Part shown: positions 24,657-34,527 of the stretch, in pieces | Position numbering within the stretch: position 1 is the first letter of the stretch | How the letters are laid out: each line of letters opens with the position of its first letter | Position numbers and translations under genes: made by a program | Source: a virus | Length of the DNA: 38,430 bases | Direction: 5' to 3' (one strand) | Virus record (IMG/VR): IMGVR_UViG_3300008267_000130 | Coordinates: 1 to 38,430 of that record | The notes under the pieces: generated by a model | What the model saw: the letters and a program-made list of their open reading frames with translations, nothing else | Database searches by the model: none | What the model was told of the DNA's origin: nothing

Positions 24657-27593
24657 ATGGCTAACGAGACTGAGGGCACAAACGGTACGTCGCTTGATCC
24701 AAAAAAAATAGCTGAATTAGCTAAAAGCCTAGACATGTTAAAAACTGTCTATGCAGATTTAGAAAAAGCTATAAAAGACAAAGGATTTTTACCAGCAATA
24801 AACGATGCAAAAGAATTAGCCCAAGAAATAGCAAATTTTAGAAAATCAGCTTCTGGCGATATTATGGCTGTATCAGAGGCATACGATGATTTTAGCTCAA
24901 AATTAAGAATCGCAGCAGAAACAGCACAAAAAACATTAAGAGATTTTTATCAAGAACAAGCAAAGAATCAACAAGAATTTGATAAAAATTTAACTGATCT
25001 AACTAAAAAATTACCAGAAGGCCTTAAACATTTAGGAAAACGTGAAAATTTTCAGGATTTTCTAGATGGTTTTGAAAATATGAAAGAGAGCATTATATCT
25101 GCTCAAAATGTATCTTCTTCAAAACTACAAGGTTTAGCATCTGATATAGGAAATTATAGAACAGCAATACAATCTCTTGAAAAAGTACAAGATAGAAGCG
25201 ATAAACAAGAGCAGCAATTATTAAAAACAAAACAAAATTTATCAAAAGCTGAACAAGATTTTCAAAAAGAAAAAAGAAAACTTCAAGAAACAGAAGCTAG
25301 AGGTATTTTACAAAACATAGAAGCTGCAAAGTCTAAGGCACAAGAAACACTAGAAACAATTAAAGCAACAGCGGCTCGCAGAGAAGAAGCTGCGGCATAT
25401 CTTCCTCTAATACGTCTACAACAGATACATACCGATTCTCTTAAAGAAGTAAATAAGGGAATGGGTGGACTTATTGATGCCCTTACTGGCGCATCAGGTA
25501 AATCTAATTTGTTTGCTTCGATGTATATTGCAATGAGTGCAGGTGCTGATAAGTCAAAAGGTAGTATTTTTAATTTAAGTACAGCAATATCATCGGGCCT
25601 AAAACAATCATTCTTAGATCCAGAAAAGGCCGCTAATAGATTTTTCAATGTTCTTAATGAAAGAGTTGTTAAGTCAAGCTTTGAATTTGATAAAATTGGT
25701 GCTAGTATTGGTAAAGCAACAGGAGGCTTTAGACAGGGCTTTGAAGAAATAAGTCTTAAGTTTGGCGGCACAACCATCACAGAACTTTCAAAATATGGCA
25801 CTACCTTAGAAAGTTATGGAAAAACATATGAAGGCCTAACAAAATCAATTGGCGCGTTTAATAATATGACAGGCATGCAGCGTAGAGTTTTGATGGACGC
25901 TGCGACTTCTATGGAAACTCTAGGCGTTTCTGCGTCTACGTTTGGCGGAATTGCTGCAACATATATGGCATCTTTTGGAAAATCCGCTAGTGGTGCTAAA
26001 GATGTTATAAATGGGCTTGCAAAAGATGCCTTAGCACTTGGAAAAAGCGTTGAACAATATACTGCTGCTTTTGAACAGGCATTAAGCAAAATTTCTGGTT
26101 ACGGTCGAGAAGCAACAAAAATTTTCAGAGAGCTAGAAGCAGTCTCGGCTGCGACAAAAGGTGTAGTAACGTCAGCAGACCTATTATCTATTAGTGATAA
26201 GTTTAAAGATTTTGATAGCGCAGCAGAATCCGTATCAAAATTAAATGCAATGCTTGGCGGCATGTCGGTTGACATGCTTTCAATGATGAAAGCAGACCCA
26301 GCAGAGCAAATCATGATGATTAAGCGAGCCGCTCAAGATTCCGGATTAGAATTTGAAAAATTAAATATAGGTTATAAACGTTTATTAGCAGAATATTTTG
26401 GCGGCGACGTAAGAAAAGCAGCAGCATTCTTTAAAGCAGATATAATGGAAGCGCAGCAGCTTATTGATAGACAAATAGTTTCGGAAGAAGAACTTGCAGA
26501 AGCAAAAGAAAAAAATGTTGATGCTCAAAAGAAACTAGATGCTCTCCTAACAAATATTAAAATTAATTTAAGCCCAATAGTTGAGGGACTTTCTACCGTT
26601 GTTGGATGGATTGGAAAATTATTAAATTTTCCCGGTGGTCCCCTTATTGGTACGCTTGGCATGATTGGTTTTGCGTTTGCTGGTATGAGATTAGCAATAA
26701 GATTTATTACTGCTGGTGTTATGGAAGCAGCAACACGTTTCGGTACTTCATTCCCAACTATGACAGGTAATGTCAACGCTACTACTGTTGCTGTTGGCCA
26801 ATTAAATACAGCTCTTTTGCAAACATCACAAAATGCTGGTATGGCAGCTCAACAAATAGCCACTATGCGTGCAGCGGCTAGTGGTGGTGGCCCTACGCCT
26901 GCTTTAGCAGGAGGTGGTGGCGGTGGTGGCCCCGCGATGATGCCAGTAGGCGGCGCTGGCGGCGGTGATTTAGGTGCCCCAGCAAGCGGCGGCAGATTCG
27001 CTGGTATAAAAAACTTCGTTTCTAGTAATAAAGTGCAAATTGGTGCTACTGCTGCCGTGATTGCTCTTGGAGCAGCAGCATATTGGGCGTTAGGGAAAGT
27101 AAAAGAAAAAGAGGAACAACAAAACAAGCAAAGGCTTGAGCAACAAAAAAGGGATACTCTTGAACAAGATCCATTTAGCGAAAGCGGCAGAATACCTTTA
27201 GAAGATACACAGCAATCGGGCGATGATTATGTTGGAACATTATCAATTGACCCAACAACCGCAAAACCAAAAATAACAAGCCTTACGCGAGCCAAAATGA
27301 GCGAGTCGGATAAAATTAGTCCATTGGTCAATACTGGTGCTGGCGTTTCTTCTTTTTCTTTACAAAGGCCGGGAGGCCAGTTAGGTACGATGCCTGCAAC
27401 ACAAGCAGCTTCTTCCTTTACAAGTAATTTAGAAAATAATATTGGCGCTAAAGCAGAGCTTTCTTCCAGAGCCTCAACACAAATTCCGCATTTATCTTTT
27501 ACGCTTGACCGTCAAGATACAAGAAAAATTGCGTTGCATGTACAAAATTTACAAGAATATGATAGCAAAGTTGGAACAAGTATAATATCATAA
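24657..27593 (+). CDS. Tape measure protein (gp29-like)
   Basis: 978 residues. It sets tail length and sits inside the tube. The N-terminal 250 residues are long coiled coil; the middle is Ala/Ser/Gly-rich helical with short hydrophobic patches; strong hydrophobic segments lie near 658-690 (GTLGMIGFAFAGMRLAIRF) and 794-815 (IGATAAVIALGAAAYWALG). Between them is a Gly-rich linker around 738-780. This mix, the size and the position right after the chaperone-like locus are typical of tape measures; T4 gp29 is 590. If about 1.5 angstrom per residue holds, the tail would be about 140 nm at most. No lytic domain seen. Confidence 0.85.
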   Translation: MANETEGTNGTSLDPKKIAELAKSLDMLKTVYADLEKAIKDKGFLPAINDAKELAQEIANFRKSASGDIMAVSEAYDDFSSKLRIAAETAQKTLRDFYQEQAKNQQEFDKNLTDLTKKLPEGLKHLGKRENFQDFLDGFENMKESIISAQNVSSSKLQGLASDIGNYRTAIQSLEKVQDRSDKQEQQLLKTKQNLSKAEQDFQKEKRKLQETEARGILQNIEAAKSKAQETLETIKATAARREEAAAYLPLIRLQQIHTDSLKEVNKGMGGLIDALTGASGKSNLFASMYIAMSAGADKSKGSIFNLSTAISSGLKQSFLDPEKAANRFFNVLNERVVKSSFEFDKIGASIGKATGGFRQGFEEISLKFGGTTITELSKYGTTLESYGKTYEGLTKSIGAFNNMTGMQRRVLMDAATSMETLGVSASTFGGIAATYMASFGKSASGAKDVINGLAKDALALGKSVEQYTAAFEQALSKISGYGREATKIFRELEAVSAATKGVVTSADLLSISDKFKDFDSAAESVSKLNAMLGGMSVDMLSMMKADPAEQIMMIKRAAQDSGLEFEKLNIGYKRLLAEYFGGDVRKAAAFFKADIMEAQQLIDRQIVSEEELAEAKEKNVDAQKKLDALLTNIKINLSPIVEGLSTVVGWIGKLLNFPGGPLIGTLGMIGFAFAGMRLAIRFITAGVMEAATRFGTSFPTMTGNVNATTVAVGQLNTALLQTSQNAGMAAQQIATMRAAASGGGPTPALAGGGGGGGPAMMPVGGAGGGDLGAPASGGRFAGIKNFVSSNKVQIGATAAVIALGAAAYWALGKVKEKEEQQNKQRLEQQKRDTLEQDPFSESGRIPLEDTQQSGDDYVGTLSIDPTTAKPKITSLTRAKMSESDKISPLVNTGAGVSSFSLQRPGGQLGTMPATQAASSFTSNLENNIGAKAELSSRASTQIPHLSFTLDRQDTRKIALHVQNLQEYDSKVGTSIIS

Positions 27594-27606
27594 TAGGAAC
27601 ACGCTA

Positions 27607-28680
27607 ATGCTTTTTGCAGATAAGAAAATTAATTTAGCAATTGAGTCGGTAAATCCAAAACAGACTATTTTTTTTAAAGCATTTTTAGAAAAAAGCGATT
27701 TACAAGTAAAATTTTTAGATGAAAATTTAAAATATACACCATTTGGTTATATTAATAATACTATACTTACAAAGACCCAATATAATGTAGATTTTTCTTT
27801 TAATGTTTTTGCAGAAGATAGAGAGCAAGCAATACTAAATTATGATGATCTTCATATTCTTCTTCATATGATGAAACCAAATTATAATTTTGCGTACTCT
27901 CAATATATTCCAAGACCTGAGAACTTATTTGGAAATATAAAAATACAATTTGAAGGCATGCCACAGTTAAGAAAAGATGGAGAAAAGGCACTACCAGTTT
28001 ATGTAACAAATTTTAATTATCAAATTAATAAAGATTTAGGCTATATTCTTGCTCCATTTGTGCCTAGATTTGTTAGACAATCAGCAACTTCCGACGCAAT
28101 AACTCCAGAATTTAAAAAGTTTCTTCAAGATAATGGAAACCCAGAGGCTGGTGTTTCTCCAACTACAGAACGTAAAGCCTTAAATAATTCAAGAGGTGTG
28201 TCTGAAAATATTATTTATTATGAACCACTTGGTTTGAAGAAAGATTTTGATAATGCTAAAGATAGATTAATACCATTAGGGTTTAAAATTGATATAACAG
28301 GTCGTGTACTTCTAAAAGTAGAAGATTCGGTAAGGGTTATAGACATAAAAGACGATGCGCCTATACAATCTACTAGAGATCCGTCAGAAACTATTATAGA
28401 AAGAGTTTTTGGTCGAACTTCTGGAGTAGAAAATCCACAATCGTTAGATGCAATTGCAGCACTTATAGCAATAACTAAAGGAGAAGATTTTTATCAATCA
28501 AAAAATTTAGAACAAATGCTGAGAGAAACAAAAGCGGCTATTGATAGTAAATTGATTTTATCTGATGGCAATGCTGGAACTGCCGTAACAGGAGAAGCTG
28601 ATGCAGCAACAAAAAGTAGAAAGCAAAAAAATTATGATAATTTTATATCAAAAATAAAAAAACAAGCAGTAAATGGGTAA
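27607..28680 (+). CDS. Baseplate or tail-tip structural protein
   Basis: 357 residues. The first 155 form a conserved-looking domain: TKTQYNVDFSFNVFAEDREQ, LHILLHMMKPNYNF, LFGNIKIQFEGMPQL, TNFNYQINKDLGYI. I know this pattern from unnamed virion proteins near the baseplate genes of marine T4-like phages. It is beta-rich and resembles distal-tail or tube-initiator domains (gp48/gp54 class), though I cannot choose one. The remainder is charged and partly low complexity, with no catalytic motif. TAGGAA precedes the ATG by 8 nt, and 5 nt separate it from the gp53-like gene. Confidence 0.55.
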   Translation: MLFADKKINLAIESVNPKQTIFFKAFLEKSDLQVKFLDENLKYTPFGYINNTILTKTQYNVDFSFNVFAEDREQAILNYDDLHILLHMMKPNYNFAYSQYIPRPENLFGNIKIQFEGMPQLRKDGEKALPVYVTNFNYQINKDLGYILAPFVPRFVRQSATSDAITPEFKKFLQDNGNPEAGVSPTTERKALNNSRGVSENIIYYEPLGLKKDFDNAKDRLIPLGFKIDITGRVLLKVEDSVRVIDIKDDAPIQSTRDPSETIIERVFGRTSGVENPQSLDAIAALIAITKGEDFYQSKNLEQMLRETKAAIDSKLILSDGNAGTAVTGEADAATKSRKQKNYDNFISKIKKQAVNG

Positions 28681-28685
28681 ATAAA

Positions 28686-29027
28686 ATGTATGATAGATAT
28701 AGAAAAACGCAAAAAATAATAAACCAATCTGATGTTTATAAGACTTATTTTCAAAAAAATAAAATAAAAAGCATAACACAATATGCTACTTATAGATTTG
28801 GTAATTTAAAAGATATAAGTAAAACAGACATACAGTTTGTTTTGCATACTGTTGAGCCTTTTGAAAAACTTTATAATATATCTAACAAATATTATAATTC
28901 ACCAGAATATGGCTGGCTTATTTGCTACTTAAATGAAAAACCTAATGAAATGGAAATATCCGCTGGCGATATTTTAAAAATATATTATCCGATAGATGAA
29001 GTTTTAGGGTTATTAAACAATGTCTAA
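28686..29027 (+). CDS. 53: Baseplate wedge protein (gp53-like, LysM fold)
   Basis: 113 residues; T4 gp53 has 196. The start has the gp53 pattern: short helical N-terminus with YKTYFQKNKIKSITQYAT, then a LysM-type half: VEPFEKLYNISNKYYNSPEYGWLI, YLNEKPNEMEISAGDILKIYYP. In T4, gp53 clamps wedges together in the baseplate using its LysM domain. The DP/SPEYGW and AGDIL..Y.P pattern is the strongest evidence. It overlaps the next large gene by 8 nt. Confidence 0.72.
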   Translation: MYDRYRKTQKIINQSDVYKTYFQKNKIKSITQYATYRFGNLKDISKTDIQFVLHTVEPFEKLYNISNKYYNSPEYGWLICYLNEKPNEMEISAGDILKIYYPIDEVLGLLNNV

Positions 29028-32000
29028 AAATTTAGATTCAAATATACAGCAAAAAGCATTATTTTATAATATAGACACAATTTACAATGAAATTGTTACT
29101 AATAGGTTATTAGGGCCAAGTTTAACACCAAAAAAATTTAATAATGTTAAATTTTTTCATAAAGATCCACCCTCACCTTCTGGTGGTGCTATTCAAACTC
29201 CTAGAACCTATAACAAAGAAGAGTCAATTAATTTACTAACAAGACAATCTTCTATTTTAGGTAATAACGCTATCCCAACGGCTGGTTCTGCTCTTGGACT
29301 ATTTGCAGATAAACAATCTGATACTGGTATAAATCCTGATTTAGAATACAATTTTATACACGCTTTAATATTTACCGAAACCGAACAGGATCAAACAGAT
29401 CCAAATAAATTTCAAACAAAGTTTTGGATTTGTGATATAGACGAAATTAATAAACAAGTTAATCAGGAACCAAAACCAAGATTCATGTTTAATAAAATTG
29501 AGATAATAAATAAATCTAAAGAAGCGTTTACTCTTAGATCTAATTATCAAGTTGTTTTTAATATTGCTTTTAACTATTTTGAAGACTTAAAAGAGGAAAT
29601 AATAACTTTAAAAAATTTAAGAAACCTAAATGAAACTAAAAAAATACCTTTATTAAAATTAATTTATCCTCTTTATAATTTTAATACAAAAGATAAATTA
29701 ACTCATAAAGCAAAAGAAGCAAGAACTGGTTCTGGTTTAATTCTAGTGCAATCGTTGGCATATGGGCAAGGAGAATTTTTTAAAAATTTTTACGAGGATA
29801 TTGGCGGGCTTCCGCTTTTAACAAAATTACACCATTTGACATTTCACAAGCATGAATTTGATGTATTCAAATCAAACAATGCTTCTTTCATACCTTTTGA
29901 AAATGAATTAACAATATATTTTATTTCTTATGAAGCAGCAGAACAGCCATCTTTAGAAAAACATAGTGAAAGTATCGGTAATATAAACGAAAATATATAT
30001 TATTTATTAAAGGAACCAATCCCCGGTATAGCTTTTTCTAAATATACTACTCAACTTGGTAGAATGCAGATCAATAAAAGAACTGGCAACAAAGAAGTAG
30101 ACTTAAATGCTAAAAGAGTAATACATAACGCGAATGATTCTCCATTTGATGCTTTTATTGCTTCTCTAGACGCGTATAATAAATCAATAGAAGCACTAGA
30201 AATTGCTGTTGAATGCGTTGAGCAAAATCGCCCAATACCAAATTATACAAAAGTATGGAATATAGTAGGCGAACTAGAAAAAAAATATACGGGAGCAGCT
30301 TTTGTCAAAGAGGCAAAAAATGCAATTGTTGATTTTAGAGACGCTTCTTTATCAATTAAAACAAGATTAAACATGAATATGGTTTATTATTTGTTAAAAA
30401 ATATGACAACATATTCTGTTCCTATAAAACAGGATCTTTTAATAGAATACTATTCCGCAGATTTTTTTGATTCATTTATAAAAGTATTTGCTGATAATTT
30501 TACTGGTGCTACCCTAACAGGTGCTTTTATTGGTGGCGGCTTAAACGCGCTTGGTGCCACAGCAGTATCAACCCCAGTAGGCGCTCTTGTAGCTGGTATC
30601 GGCTTGGGAGGATATGCTGCTTATAAAGGCGCTACTGCTAGTGGCGATGTTTATGAAAAAAATATTTATAGGCTTAGAGAAAATTTTAAAACAGCAATTA
30701 GACAGATAAAAGTTAATTCATCTCTTCCCTCCTTTGTGCCATCTCCGCAAGATATTTATTATGATGCTTCTACAGGTATAAATCTCTTTGGTAATGAAAC
30801 ACGACCTTTTTTGCGTGGGCAAGGTGGAGTAACATCTGGCCAAACAACTGGCGGTCTTATTGGCAATACAGAAACAGAAAAAACTAGAGTATTAGATCAA
30901 ATTAAAAAAGCCGTTGATATTGAAATAAATGATCAAACTATACAAACTGATTTTGATTTACATTTTTTATTTTTTGGACAAATTGTAGATTATGTTATGT
31001 CTGTTACAAAAAATTGTGACATGCTCATGGGAGGTAGAAATTTCCCATATGATGCGAGTGGAAAAAGTTATTTTATAAATTATTATTGGACTCCAATTTC
31101 TTTAGCAGCATATTCAGACTTCCTAAAAAGAAAATTTTTAGATTCGTCAAGCTATCAATATTCCGTAGAAGCTTTTTTAAAAGATCTAGTAGAGGAGTTA
31201 TTAAAAAATTCTCTTGCAACAAATGGTATTGTTAACGAATTTTTCAAAGAAGCCGTGCCATCGACTATAAGATTTCAATCAATTACGCAGATGAAGAAAT
31301 TTAAAACAGACAAAGAAAAATCTACAACTGCTGCGTTAGCTGAAGAAGATATGCTTGATGACCAAAAATTTTTAGACGTAAAACAAGATCTTGTTTTATC
31401 TTCCACTGTTACTTCGGATTATTATGGTACAAAAAAATTATATTGTGTATTAGCAGAACAAAATTTAAGATTTTATGATTTTTATGCAAGCTCAAAAAGC
31501 AAAAATCCTCCATATCAAGTAGACCAAAATCCTCAACGCTTTCAAGAAAGAATTATAAAAGAGCATTTATTCCCTTGCATACGTATAAAATCTACAGATA
31601 CCTCTGGTAGTATTTTAAAAAATAAAAATTTAACCTTTAGAAGAATGGATAATGCTAATCTGATGCTTGGAACAATCATAGACTCAAGCCCAGCTTTTAG
31701 ATTGCCATACGAGGTAACAGGTGAGCTAAAGGCTTACTTAACTTTCTTTTTTGACGTTGGTAATTTGTTTTTTATAAGCCCGCCAGAGGGTAGAAAGGGT
31801 AATCTTAATCTCACAGATACTTTTGGTTTTGCTGGTCTTTATATCGTAAAAGGATGCAGTTTTAGTTATATTTTTCAAAATAGCAATGGTGGAAAAATTA
31901 GTTTACCAAATTTAGATTCAAAAGTTATTTTTAGTGGATATTTAATATCGTATGGCGATGGTTATAAGCCAACATCTCAAACAGAAGTTGCTGTAAATAG

Positions 32001-32043
32001 AAAAGATATATGTAATGATATACCAACCTTTGTAGCAAATTAG
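29020..32043 (+). CDS. Large baseplate / tail structural protein
   Basis: 1007 residues, very AT-rich. I do not recognise a T4 counterpart. The first 350 residues are beta-rich and resemble baseplate proteins of marine T4-like phages; about 380-480 are helical; 494-540 is a Gly/Ala hydrophobic segment (GAFIGGGLNALGATAV, then ALVAGIGLGGYAAYKG) that looks like a membrane hairpin; the C-terminal third is beta-rich, ending FRLPYEVTGELKAYLTFFFD and LYIVKGCSFSYIFQNS. A membrane-like hairpin in a baseplate protein could insert in the host envelope at infection. Function is inferred from position between gp53-like and a second tail protein. Confidence 0.55.
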   Translation: MSKNLDSNIQQKALFYNIDTIYNEIVTNRLLGPSLTPKKFNNVKFFHKDPPSPSGGAIQTPRTYNKEESINLLTRQSSILGNNAIPTAGSALGLFADKQSDTGINPDLEYNFIHALIFTETEQDQTDPNKFQTKFWICDIDEINKQVNQEPKPRFMFNKIEIINKSKEAFTLRSNYQVVFNIAFNYFEDLKEEIITLKNLRNLNETKKIPLLKLIYPLYNFNTKDKLTHKAKEARTGSGLILVQSLAYGQGEFFKNFYEDIGGLPLLTKLHHLTFHKHEFDVFKSNNASFIPFENELTIYFISYEAAEQPSLEKHSESIGNINENIYYLLKEPIPGIAFSKYTTQLGRMQINKRTGNKEVDLNAKRVIHNANDSPFDAFIASLDAYNKSIEALEIAVECVEQNRPIPNYTKVWNIVGELEKKYTGAAFVKEAKNAIVDFRDASLSIKTRLNMNMVYYLLKNMTTYSVPIKQDLLIEYYSADFFDSFIKVFADNFTGATLTGAFIGGGLNALGATAVSTPVGALVAGIGLGGYAAYKGATASGDVYEKNIYRLRENFKTAIRQIKVNSSLPSFVPSPQDIYYDASTGINLFGNETRPFLRGQGGVTSGQTTGGLIGNTETEKTRVLDQIKKAVDIEINDQTIQTDFDLHFLFFGQIVDYVMSVTKNCDMLMGGRNFPYDASGKSYFINYYWTPISLAAYSDFLKRKFLDSSSYQYSVEAFLKDLVEELLKNSLATNGIVNEFFKEAVPSTIRFQSITQMKKFKTDKEKSTTAALAEEDMLDDQKFLDVKQDLVLSSTVTSDYYGTKKLYCVLAEQNLRFYDFYASSKSKNPPYQVDQNPQRFQERIIKEHLFPCIRIKSTDTSGSILKNKNLTFRRMDNANLMLGTIIDSSPAFRLPYEVTGELKAYLTFFFDVGNLFFISPPEGRKGNLNLTDTFGFAGLYIVKGCSFSYIFQNSNGGKISLPNLDSKVIFSGYLISYGDGYKPTSQTEVAVNRKDICNDIPTFVAN

Positions 32044-32050
32044 GAAAAAA

Positions 32051-33310
32051 ATGTTAACTGATCAAAAAATTTTTGATATTGGAATTACTAATGGAACGCA
32101 AAATATTTTTCTAGTTGGAAAATTTTTTGAAGAATTTGTTCTCCAAAAAGAGTATTTCCCATATCAATTTGATGGCTGGTATCAAAATAAAAATTATGGT
32201 AAAATTAATAACAATGGAAAAGCAATTTTTCCTAAAACAGCAGCTCTATCATTTACAACAAATCAAGAATCTACTAATCATAAAAATTTAGTTTTTGTTT
32301 CTGATGCTTTTAATGATTTTAAAAAATATCATCTTTCATTAAAAGATACAAATAAATTAACTAATAATAATTCGATATATACAAATTTAACTGTTAGAAA
32401 ATCTCTCAATGATGCAACAGATCAATACATAGTTTTTATTAATAGACTTTATGAAGTTTTTTATGATACTTTTTTAACAGTTAAATATAAATCAAAATTA
32501 AAAAATTTTTCTTCGTTTATTCCATATTTTTTAAAGTTTATTAAAATTATTTCAGAAATTTCTCCAATAACAAGAAGCCAATTTATAAAAAGCAGAGTTT
32601 GTGATTCTAATCTATCTGGTCTAATTATAGATTTTGACACAAGTTTAAATTATGCAAGTTATAAAATTAAATCTGATAAATATATAAGTGATCCAAATTT
32701 TGAAGTATTTTTAGATTCAGCGAAGCGTTTTGGCTTTTTTGTTGATAGAAACGCTCCTTGGAAAATTGTAGCTGATTTAGAATCACCGGTAATGAAGGAT
32801 TACTATAAAAAATATAATATGAGTAATCTTGACGAAGTATTTAATACCTGTTACCATATAGCATATTACACCGATATTCCAACTCTTATTAATACTTTAA
32901 TAAGTTTTTGGAATTTAACAGCATCTCAAGAAGGCTTTACAAGTGAAAAAACAGAATCTAAAAATTGTTCATCTCTATTTGTGTCTGTAAATTCGCTTAA
33001 TCAAATAACTGAAGAGGTGTTTTATAGAAATTATTCTGAGGAATGGATATTGCGTCTATATGCTTATGTAAGAATTTTAGAATCGCGCATAAATATTACA
33101 CAAAGAAATTTTGAAATTATCTACTCAGAATCAATAAAAATTAATAAATATAAAAGTAGAGACTCCGCAGTAGATTATATAAATCGTAAAATAGATGATT
33201 TTGCTGCTCAAAATAAAAAACCAAAAATTGTGTTGACAAAGCCAGAAGATCTTGTTAGACTGTTATCATCACAACTTACTAGCGAAGCGGTTGGCGACAT
33301 AACTTTTTAG
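32051..33310 (+). CDS. Conserved tail/baseplate structural protein
   Basis: 419 residues. Patterns such as SRVCDSNLSGLIIDFD (about residues 185-200), FFVDRNAPWKIVADLESP and YYKKYNMSNLDEVF...YHIAYYTDI match a family of unnamed structural proteins found in T4-like marine phages. It is mostly helical with a beta-rich core; no membrane segment, no enzyme motif. It begins 7 nt after the large tail gene, with an AGGAAAA site, and is the last of the AT-rich tail block; the next gene belongs to replication. Confidence 0.6.
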   Translation: MLTDQKIFDIGITNGTQNIFLVGKFFEEFVLQKEYFPYQFDGWYQNKNYGKINNNGKAIFPKTAALSFTTNQESTNHKNLVFVSDAFNDFKKYHLSLKDTNKLTNNNSIYTNLTVRKSLNDATDQYIVFINRLYEVFYDTFLTVKYKSKLKNFSSFIPYFLKFIKIISEISPITRSQFIKSRVCDSNLSGLIIDFDTSLNYASYKIKSDKYISDPNFEVFLDSAKRFGFFVDRNAPWKIVADLESPVMKDYYKKYNMSNLDEVFNTCYHIAYYTDIPTLINTLISFWNLTASQEGFTSEKTESKNCSSLFVSVNSLNQITEEVFYRNYSEEWILRLYAYVRILESRINITQRNFEIIYSESIKINKYKSRDSAVDYINRKIDDFAAQNKKPKIVLTKPEDLVRLLSSQLTSEAVGDITF

Positions 33311-33317
33311 GTGATCC

Positions 33318-34526
33318 ATGACTTTTCAAGTTCTTGATACAAAGAATGAGTGCGTAGGATTTTACAAGAACGGAGAGCTTATCTATAAAAATATTATTGA
33401 AGAGTTAGATGGTACATGGAATTATACTTCTATCTTACACGGTAAAGATATTCAATACGCCCAAATCTATGCGGGTGGCAAGTCTCTTGATGAATGCTGC
33501 CCAGAGTATCTAAAAGATGAATGGGAACGAGTCAATAAGAAGCTTAAAGCTTTCTTTAATTCATTCCTAGAATCAAAAGTCTCACTAACAGAAAATTGTA
33601 TTTTTGATTTGACGCCAGAACGCTACCTAAAGGAATATTATGATGTCAAATGTAAAATTACCGATCACGTATTTAAAACGTATCCACAGCCACCAGAATA
33701 TACGTTCTATAGAGAATTCACTGAGTTTATTGGTCATATTTCCGCTAGGAGTCTGCAACTTGATAGTGCGTGGCTTAGTGGCAAACTTTATGATATCCAA
33801 GCTAAAAAACTATGGGAAAAAATTAAAAATGGCCAAACATCAATAAACTATAATTTATTTGGTAGTGTTACTGGTCGTTTAACCGTTGAAGAAGACAGTT
33901 TTCCAATTTTAAATCTAAATAAAAATCTTAGAAGTGTAATTAAGCCACAAAATGATTGGCTTGTAGAATTAGACTTAAATGCAGCAGAATTAAGGACTGC
34001 GTTAGCTTTGCTGAACAAAACACAACCCGAAGGAGACTTACATGAGTGGTCTGTTGGAAACATATTTGGTAATGGAGTTACTAGGGCTATTGCCAAAGAC
34101 ACAGCAACAAGTTGGCTCTACAATTCCAAGTCAAAACTCGCAGTCCAGTACGACAAGCAACTCTCAGACTTCTACAACAAAGAAGCGCTAAAAGCTTTAT
34201 ATTGGGTCGATGGTGTTATCTATACTCCTTTCCATAGAAAAATTGTAGCAGATGAGCATCATGCTATTTCTTATCTGAATCAAAGCACGCTTATTGATCT
34301 ATTCCATCGACAAATTTTAAAGATGAATAAGCATCTTGAAGGTAAGCGTAGTTTCGTGGCATTCCTTGTACATGATTGTCTTGTTTTAGATTTAGTTGAA
34401 GAAGAGAAAAATATTCTTGTAGACTGTATCCGTACACTTAGCGATACTCAATGGGGCACTTTTCCTGTAAACGTTAAGATCGGCCCTAATTACGGCGATA
34501 TGAAAAAAGTAAAGTTGAAGGTATAA
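33318..34526 (+). CDS. Divergent family A DNA polymerase, palm/fingers part only
   Basis: 402 residues, much shorter than Pol I. The polymerase core is visible: VTGRLT at 184-189 (TGRLSS in Pol I); motif A LDLNAAELR with D219, E224, R226; motif B as R256-x3-K260-x7-Y268; motif C VHDCLVL with H352, D353. The second acid of motif C is Cys354, where Pol I has Glu, and the O-helix Phe is Thr264. The end GPNYGD resembles the closing strand of Pol A. No exonuclease motifs are visible in the N-terminal 170 residues. T4-like phages usually carry a family B enzyme; a split family A polymerase is known in Rhodothermus phage RM378. Activity is uncertain given the missing Glu. Confidence 0.72.
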   Translation: MTFQVLDTKNECVGFYKNGELIYKNIIEELDGTWNYTSILHGKDIQYAQIYAGGKSLDECCPEYLKDEWERVNKKLKAFFNSFLESKVSLTENCIFDLTPERYLKEYYDVKCKITDHVFKTYPQPPEYTFYREFTEFIGHISARSLQLDSAWLSGKLYDIQAKKLWEKIKNGQTSINYNLFGSVTGRLTVEEDSFPILNLNKNLRSVIKPQNDWLVELDLNAAELRTALALLNKTQPEGDLHEWSVGNIFGNGVTRAIAKDTATSWLYNSKSKLAVQYDKQLSDFYNKEALKALYWVDGVIYTPFHRKIVADEHHAISYLNQSTLIDLFHRQILKMNKHLEGKRSFVAFLVHDCLVLDLVEEEKNILVDCIRTLSDTQWGTFPVNVKIGPNYGDMKKVKLKV

Positions 34527-34527
34527 G

